A stretch of DNA of 11,262 nt, taken from contig CAMTOL010000051.1 of the NCBI GenBank assembly GCA_947074135.1, forward strand, positions 1-11,262. Direction: 5' to 3'. The notes under the pieces were generated by a model. That model was not told the DNA's origin. It saw only the letters and a list, made by a program, of their open reading frames with translations, and did no database searches. The DNA is from an uncultured Rikenellaceae bacterium (GTDB taxonomy: Bacteria > Bacteroidota > Bacteroidia > Bacteroidales > Rikenellaceae). How positions within the stretch are numbered: position 1 is the first letter of the stretch; the number at the start of each line of letters is the position of its first letter. Made by a program: the position numbers and the translations under genes. Positions 7,607-11,262 of the stretch are shown here, in pieces.

Positions 7607-7624
7607 TTGTTATAAAAATAACAA
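7607..7624 (+). promoter_or_regulatory. Perfect inverted repeat in the leader of the frd operon
   Basis: TTGTTAT (7607-7613) and ATAACAA (7618-7624) form a perfect 7-base inverted repeat around AAAA. It lies about 25-40 bases after the predicted transcription start and 51 bases before the first gene. It could be an operator for a dimeric regulator or an A/T-rich RNA hairpin. Its outer half-site TTGTT/AACAA is the same as in the palindrome over the -33 element, which slightly favours an operator. Confidence 0.45.
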
Positions 7625-7674
7625 ACACCACTCTGAATTAGCGAACTATTTTTAACAATTAAACTTTATATTTT

Positions 7675-8370
7675 ATGGGAAATCTATTCTCCTCTTCTAT
7701 TGGCAAGAAGTTGGTAATGAGTGTTACGGGCATCTGCCTTATCTTGTTCCTGCTTTTTCACGCCGTAATGAATGTTGTCGCTGTCTTCTCTGGAGATGCA
7801 TACAACGCTATTTGTGGATTTTTGGGTGCTAACTGGTATGCAGTTGGAGCTACGGCTGTTTTGGCTGTTGGTTTCTTGATTCACATTCTTATGTCGTTCG
7901 TTGTCACTTTAGGCAACCTTAAGGCTCGTGGTAATCAACGTTATGCAACAGTAACTCGTCCTAAGAAGGTGAGTTGGGCAAGTAAAAATATGCTTGTTCT
8001 AGGTATCATTGTTGTTGGTTTTATTGGTCTTCACTTATGGCAGTTTTGGGCAAAAATGATGTTGGTTGAACTTATGGGTCATCACGAAGTAGTGGTTGGC
8101 GGTTTGACTATCAGTCCTACTGATGGTACTGCTTTGATTCAGTACTACTTCAGCAATGTTTGGTACGCTCTTGCTTATGTTGTTTGGTTGGTAGCTTTAT
8201 GGTTCCACCTAAATCACGGCTTTTGGAGTGCACTTCAAACTGTGGGTTGGAATAACCAAACTTGGTTGCCACGCCTACAAAAAGCAGGTGTTGCACTTTC
8301 GACAATTATAGTGTTGATGTTCCTTGCTGTAGTAGTAGTTTTCTATCTCCGCTCAATCTGCGGGTGCTAA
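7675..8370 (+). CDS. sdhC/frdC: Fumarate reductase/succinate dehydrogenase cytochrome b558 subunit
   Basis: This 231-residue inner-membrane protein anchors the catalytic subunits and passes electrons between menaquinone and the iron-sulfur subunit. It has five membrane helices at about residues 13-38, 54-79, 104-130, 160-180 and 203-226, as in the di-heme cytochrome b558 family of Bacillus and Wolinella. Four histidines sit where the two heme b groups are bound: His29 (LLFHAVMN), His70 (FLIHILMS), His120 (GLHLWQFW) and His178 (WFHLNHG). The opening SSIGKKLVMSVTG is characteristic of the Bacteroidetes proteins. It is the first gene of the operon, followed after 37 bases by the flavoprotein. 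The C-terminus is an unusual Cys-Gly-Cys. One di-heme anchor gene rather than separate C and D genes is normal for this class. The sequence does not fix the direction of the reaction. Confidence 0.95.
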   Translation: MGNLFSSSIGKKLVMSVTGICLILFLLFHAVMNVVAVFSGDAYNAICGFLGANWYAVGATAVLAVGFLIHILMSFVVTLGNLKARGNQRYATVTRPKKVSWASKNMLVLGIIVVGFIGLHLWQFWAKMMLVELMGHHEVVVGGLTISPTDGTALIQYYFSNVWYALAYVVWLVALWFHLNHGFWSALQTVGWNNQTWLPRLQKAGVALSTIIVLMFLAVVVVFYLRSICGC

Positions 8371-8402
8371 TTTTTATTTTTTAATTTATAATTTTTAATT
8401 CA
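8368..8402 (+). repeat. A/T-only 7-base periodic spacer between cytochrome b and flavoprotein genes
   Basis: From the stop codon, steps of seven bases read TAATTTT, TATTTTT, TAATTTA, TAATTTT and TAATTCA, five related units filling most of the 37-base spacer. The sequence is almost pure A/T, so a chance period is harder to exclude than in the other two spacers. It also leaves the flavoprotein gene start unstructured, which suits Bacteroidetes initiation. Confidence 0.4.
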
Positions 8403-8407
8403 ATATA

Positions 8408-10348
8408 ATGAAATTAGAATCAAAAATCCCTGCTGGGCCTATTGCCGAGAAGTGGAGTCGTCATAAAGCTGATATTAAAGTAGTTTCTCCAGCCAACAAA
8501 CGCAAACTCGATGTTATCGTTGTTGGTACTGGTCTTGGTGGTGCGTCGGCAGCTGCATCTCTAGGTGAACTAGGCTATAATGTGAAGATTTTTACAATCT
8601 CTGACTCGCCACGTCGTGCGCACTCAATCGCTGCACAAGGTGGTATTAATGCTGCTAAAAACTACCAAAATGATAATGACTCGATTTATCGTCTTTTCTA
8701 TGATACTATCAAAGGTGGTGACTATCGTGCTCGTGAGGCTAACGTTTATCGTTTGGCTGAGGTTTCGAACTTGATTATCGACCAATGTGTTGCTCAAGGT
8801 GTACCTTTTGCTCGCGATTACGGCGGACTACTCGATAACCGTTCGTTTGGTGGTTCACAAGTGAGCCGTACATTCTATGCTCGTGGTCAAACCGGACAAC
8901 AACTTTTGTTGGGTGCTTATGCTGCGTTGAACCGCTCTATCCACAACAAACAAGTCGAGAGCTATACTCGTCACGAGATGCTTGACCTTGTGATGATAGA
9001 TGGAAAGGCTCGTGGTATTATTGCTCGTGACTTGGTTACAGGCGAATTGAAACGTTTTGGCGCACACGCTGTTGTGATTGCTACTGGTGGTTACGGTAAC
9101 GTATTCTTCCTATCGTCAAACGCTATGAACTGTAATGGTTCGGCAGCTTGGCAGTGTTACAAGAAAGGTGCTGGTTTTGCTAACCCTTGTTTTACTCAAA
9201 TTCACCCAACTTGTATCCCAGTTCACGGTGACCAACAATCTAAATTGACTCTTATGTCAGAGTCACTTCGTAACGATGGTCGTATATGGGTTCCTAAGAA
9301 AATGGAGGATGTTGAAGCTATCCGCAAAGGTACTAAAAAAGCATCTGCAATTCCAGAAGAGGATCGTGACTACTACTTGGAGCGTCGCTACCCTGCTTTT
9401 GGTAACCTAGTTCCTCGTGATGTTGCTTCACGTGCTGCTAAGGAGCGTTGTGATGCTGGTTACGGTGTTAACAACACTGGTTTGGCTGTATATCTTGACT
9501 TCTCGACTGCAATTAACCGTCTTGGTAAAGATGTGATTACTGCTCGTTATGGCAACTTGTTCCAAATGTACGAGAAAATTGTAGATGTTAACCCTTACGA
9601 AGAGCCAATGATGATTTATCCAGCTATCCACTACACTATGGGTGGTATCTGGGTGGACTATAACCTCGAAACTACAATTCCAGGTCTGTATGCTATTGGT
9701 GAGGCTAACTTCTCTGACCACGGTGCTAACCGACTTGGTGCTTCGGCTCTGATGCAAGGTTTGGCTGACGGCTATTTTGTGCTTCCTTACACAATTGGTG
9801 ACTACCTAAGCCACGAAATTCAATCGCCTAAGGTTGATACTAAAAACCCTGCATTTGATGAGGCTGAAAAGGTAATTAAAACTAAAATCGATAAACTATT
9901 CTCTATTAAAGGTAAACGTTCGGTTGATGATTTCCACAAAGCTCTTGGTCTTATTATGTGGGATTGCGTTGGTATGGGTCGTACTAAAGAGGGATTGGAG
10001 AAGGCAATTGATTTGATTCCTAAGCTTAAAGCTGAGTTCTGGAAAGATGTTTTTGTGCCAGGTAAGGCTGGTGACTTTAACGTTGAAATCGAAAAAGCAC
10101 TTCGTGTTGCTGACTTTTTTGAAATGGGCGAGTTGATGGCTCGTGATGCGCTAAATCGTAACGAAAGTTGCGGTGGTCACTTCCGTGAAGAGTACCAAAC
10201 TCCAGAGGGTGAAGCATTGCGTGACGACGAACACTTTGTTTATGTTGCTGTTTGGGAGTGGCAAGGAGAGGATAAAGCTCCAGTGCTTCACAAAGAGCCG
10301 CTAGAGTTCGAAAATATTAAACTAGCACAACGAAATTATAAAGAGTAA
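8408..10348 (+). CDS. sdhA/frdA: Fumarate reductase/succinate dehydrogenase flavoprotein subunit
   Basis: This 646-residue catalytic subunit carries covalent FAD and interconverts fumarate and succinate on the cytoplasmic side of the membrane. The N-terminal FAD dinucleotide fold has [12 protein letters not shown] at about 39-50. The flavin-linking histidine is His72 in [14 protein letters not shown]. Substrate-site motifs follow: TQIHPTC, PRDVASR with the expected proton-donating Arg337, HYTMGG, and the FAD motif [19 protein letters not shown] capping domain and a C-terminal helical region (SCGGHFREE) complete the protein. The length fits the Bacteroidetes/class B enzymes, which are longer than E. 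coli FrdA. The ATG at 8408 follows an A/T-rich spacer. Arginine is encoded almost only by CGT, a sign of high expression. In fermenting Bacteroidales this enzyme works mainly as a fumarate reductase. The family call is certain; the physiological direction is inferred. Confidence 0.97.
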   Translation: MKLESKIPAGPIAEKWSRHKADIKVVSPANKRKLDVIVVGTGLGGASAAASLGELGYNVKIFTISDSPRRAHSIAAQGGINAAKNYQNDNDSIYRLFYDTIKGGDYRAREANVYRLAEVSNLIIDQCVAQGVPFARDYGGLLDNRSFGGSQVSRTFYARGQTGQQLLLGAYAALNRSIHNKQVESYTRHEMLDLVMIDGKARGIIARDLVTGELKRFGAHAVVIATGGYGNVFFLSSNAMNCNGSAAWQCYKKGAGFANPCFTQIHPTCIPVHGDQQSKLTLMSESLRNDGRIWVPKKMEDVEAIRKGTKKASAIPEEDRDYYLERRYPAFGNLVPRDVASRAAKERCDAGYGVNNTGLAVYLDFSTAINRLGKDVITARYGNLFQMYEKIVDVNPYEEPMMIYPAIHYTMGGIWVDYNLETTIPGLYAIGEANFSDHGANRLGASALMQGLADGYFVLPYTIGDYLSHEIQSPKVDTKNPAFDEAEKVIKTKIDKLFSIKGKRSVDDFHKALGLIMWDCVGMGRTKEGLEKAIDLIPKLKAEFWKDVFVPGKAGDFNVEIEKALRVADFFEMGELMARDALNRNESCGGHFREEYQTPEGEALRDDEHFVYVAVWEWQGEDKAPVLHKEPLEFENIKLAQRNYKE

Positions 10349-10359
10349 TTCATTGTGAT

Positions 10360-10380
10360 CACAGATCACCAATCACTAAT
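10360..10380 (+). repeat. Three 7-base tandem units between flavoprotein and iron-sulfur genes
   Basis: CACAGAT, CACCAAT and CACTAAT follow directly on each other, all fitting CACnnAT. They occupy most of the 37-base spacer before the iron-sulfur gene. The first units also form a short palindrome, GTGATC-ACA-GATCAC (10355-10369). No ribosome-binding sequence is present. The role is unknown. Confidence 0.6.
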
Positions 10381-10385
10381 AGAAA

Positions 10386-11129
10386 ATGGATTTTAAATTA
10401 AAGATATGGCGTCAAGAGTCGCCAAAAGCAAAAGGTGTTTTTAAAAATTATGAGGTAAAAGGTGTATCGGCGGATACTTCTTTCCTTGAAATGATTGATA
10501 TTCTAAATAACGACCTTATTCATAAAGGAGAGGAGCCAATAGCATTTGACCACGATTGTCGTGAAGGTATTTGTGGTATGTGTTCTCTTTATATTGATGG
10601 TCGTGCGCACGGTCCTGATGACGATATCACAACTTGTCAGCTCCATATGCGTAAGTTCAAAGATGGACAAACTATCACTATCGAGCCTTGGCGTTCGGCA
10701 GCTTTCCCTGTGATTAAAGACTTAGTTGTTGAGCGTAAAGCCTTTGATATGATTCTTCAAGCAGGCGGTTATGTTTCTGTTAACACAGGTGGTGTTCCTG
10801 ATGCAAACGCAATTCCAATCGAAAAGCACAAAGCGGACGAGAGTATGGATGCTGCTTCTTGTATTGGTTGTGGCGCTTGTGTGGCTACTTGTAAGAATGG
10901 TTCGGCTATGTTGTTCGTAGCTGCTCGTGTTTCGAGCTTGGCACTTCTTCCTCAAGGTAAAGTTGAGGGTGCACGCAGAGCAAAGGCTATGGTTGCTAAG
11001 ATGGATGAGCTTGGATTTGGTGGTTGTACTAACACACGTGCTTGTGAGGCAGAGTGTCCTAAGGGCGTTTCGGTTGCTCACATTGCTCGTTTGAACCGTG
11101 AGTTCTTGAAAGCTAAGCTAAAAGATTAA
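10386..11129 (+). CDS. sdhB/frdB: Fumarate reductase/succinate dehydrogenase iron-sulfur subunit
   Basis: This 247-residue subunit carries electrons between the hemes of subunit C and the FAD of subunit A through three iron-sulfur clusters. The N-terminal plant-ferredoxin-like domain binds [2Fe-2S] with Cys58, Cys63, Cys66 and Cys84 (CREGICGMC, then ITTC). The C-terminal bacterial-ferredoxin domain has [11 protein letters not shown] (Cys159, 162, 165, 169) and [14 protein letters not shown] (Cys214, 220, 224), which together bind [4Fe-4S] and [3Fe-4S]. All eleven expected cysteines are present. The residue after Cys169 is Lys, where E. coli-type proteins often have Pro. The gene follows the flavoprotein gene after 37 bases and is the last of the operon in this window. 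The ATG at 10386 gives the standard N-terminus for the Bacteroidetes subunit. Confidence 0.96.
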   Translation: MDFKLKIWRQESPKAKGVFKNYEVKGVSADTSFLEMIDILNNDLIHKGEEPIAFDHDCREGICGMCSLYIDGRAHGPDDDITTCQLHMRKFKDGQTITIEPWRSAAFPVIKDLVVERKAFDMILQAGGYVSVNTGGVPDANAIPIEKHKADESMDAASCIGCGACVATCKNGSAMLFVAARVSSLALLPQGKVEGARRAKAMVAKMDELGFGGCTNTRACEAECPKGVSVAHIARLNREFLKAKLKD

Positions 11130-11244
11130 TGCAGGTAGGCTAAAAAACGGTTGAATTTTAAGGTTTAATGCTGTTTTAGATAAATTCCTTTAATTTTAAT
11201 CTAAAGTGCCTCAAAATAGCGATTTTTAGCTAAATTTAAGGCGT

Positions 11245-11262
11245 TGAGTGAATGTTCGCTCA
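11245..11262 (+). terminator. Possible terminator hairpin after the frd operon, cut by the window edge
   Basis: TGAGTGA (11245-11251) pairs with TCGCTCA (11256-11262) around a 4-base loop ATGT, giving seven pairs with one G-U. It is 116 bases after the iron-sulfur gene stop, and the window ends at its last base, so a following T-run cannot be seen. Two weaker hairpins lie between it and the gene (11175-11205 and 11208-11242). It may equally belong to the next gene's leader. Confidence 0.3.

Noticed and set aside
9428..9757. Open frame of 109 codons on the minus strand
   Set aside because: It lies wholly inside the well-supported flavoprotein gene, is Ser/Thr/Val-rich as expected from antisense reading of that codon use, and shows no domain or leader.
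10722..11081. Open frame of 119 codons on the minus strand
   Set aside because: It is antisense to the iron-sulfur gene with all its cluster cysteines intact; the composition is a mirror of coding sequence.
1..11262. Mobile elements, tRNA/rRNA genes, CRISPR arrays, defence or secondary-metabolite systems
   Set aside because: All sizeable frames are explained by core envelope and energy genes; no transposase, integrase, direct-repeat array, tRNA-like fold or unknown multi-gene cassette was seen.

Overview
The window looks like a chromosomal segment of an anaerobic Bacteroidota member, most likely of the order Bacteroidales. The evidence is low G+C content, A/T-rich leaders without Shine-Dalgarno sites, matches to the Bacteroidetes promoter consensus (TTG and TAnnTTTG), and family types: a PorT-like barrel, a coaX-linked FadL-like barrel, an LptC lipoprotein, and a di-heme b558 fumarate reductase/succinate dehydrogenase in the order C-A-B. 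All ten recognisable genes are on the + strand. I cannot name the genus.

Left part (1-2601). An A/T-rich leader of about 200 bases carries a good -7 promoter element. It precedes a small secreted outer-membrane beta-barrel protein, then lpxD (lipid A acyltransferase) 26 bases later, then coaX (type III pantothenate kinase), which probably begins at a TTG one base after the lpxD stop.

Middle part (2595-7478). Four envelope genes follow: a 430-aa FadL-like outer-membrane protein that overlaps the end of coaX, a secreted TPR protein, an LptC-like lipoprotein with a GTG start, and a CNNM/CorC-type membrane protein with paired CBS domains. Spacers are -7, 87, 98 and 73 bases, so the set could be one long transcription unit with internal signals. 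lpxD makes lipid A and lptC helps export LPS, so the run has an LPS/outer-membrane theme.

Right part (7479-11262). A 196-base spacer holds the best promoter of the window. It drives cytochrome b (C), flavoprotein (A) and iron-sulfur protein (B) of a menaquinone-linked fumarate reductase/succinate dehydrogenase. In this group the complex normally reduces fumarate as the last step of succinate fermentation. A 133-base tail after B has imperfect hairpins, one cut by the window edge.

I found no mobile element, RNA gene, CRISPR array, defence system or plausible new multi-gene system. The gene content is core metabolism and envelope biogenesis. The points worth a second look are small-scale: 7-base periodic degenerate repeats in the spacers of the frd operon, palindromes around its promoter, a 15-bp tandem duplication at the coaX/outer-membrane gene junction, a hairpin at the start of lptC, and lpxD standing apart from its usual lpxC/fabZ-lpxA partners.
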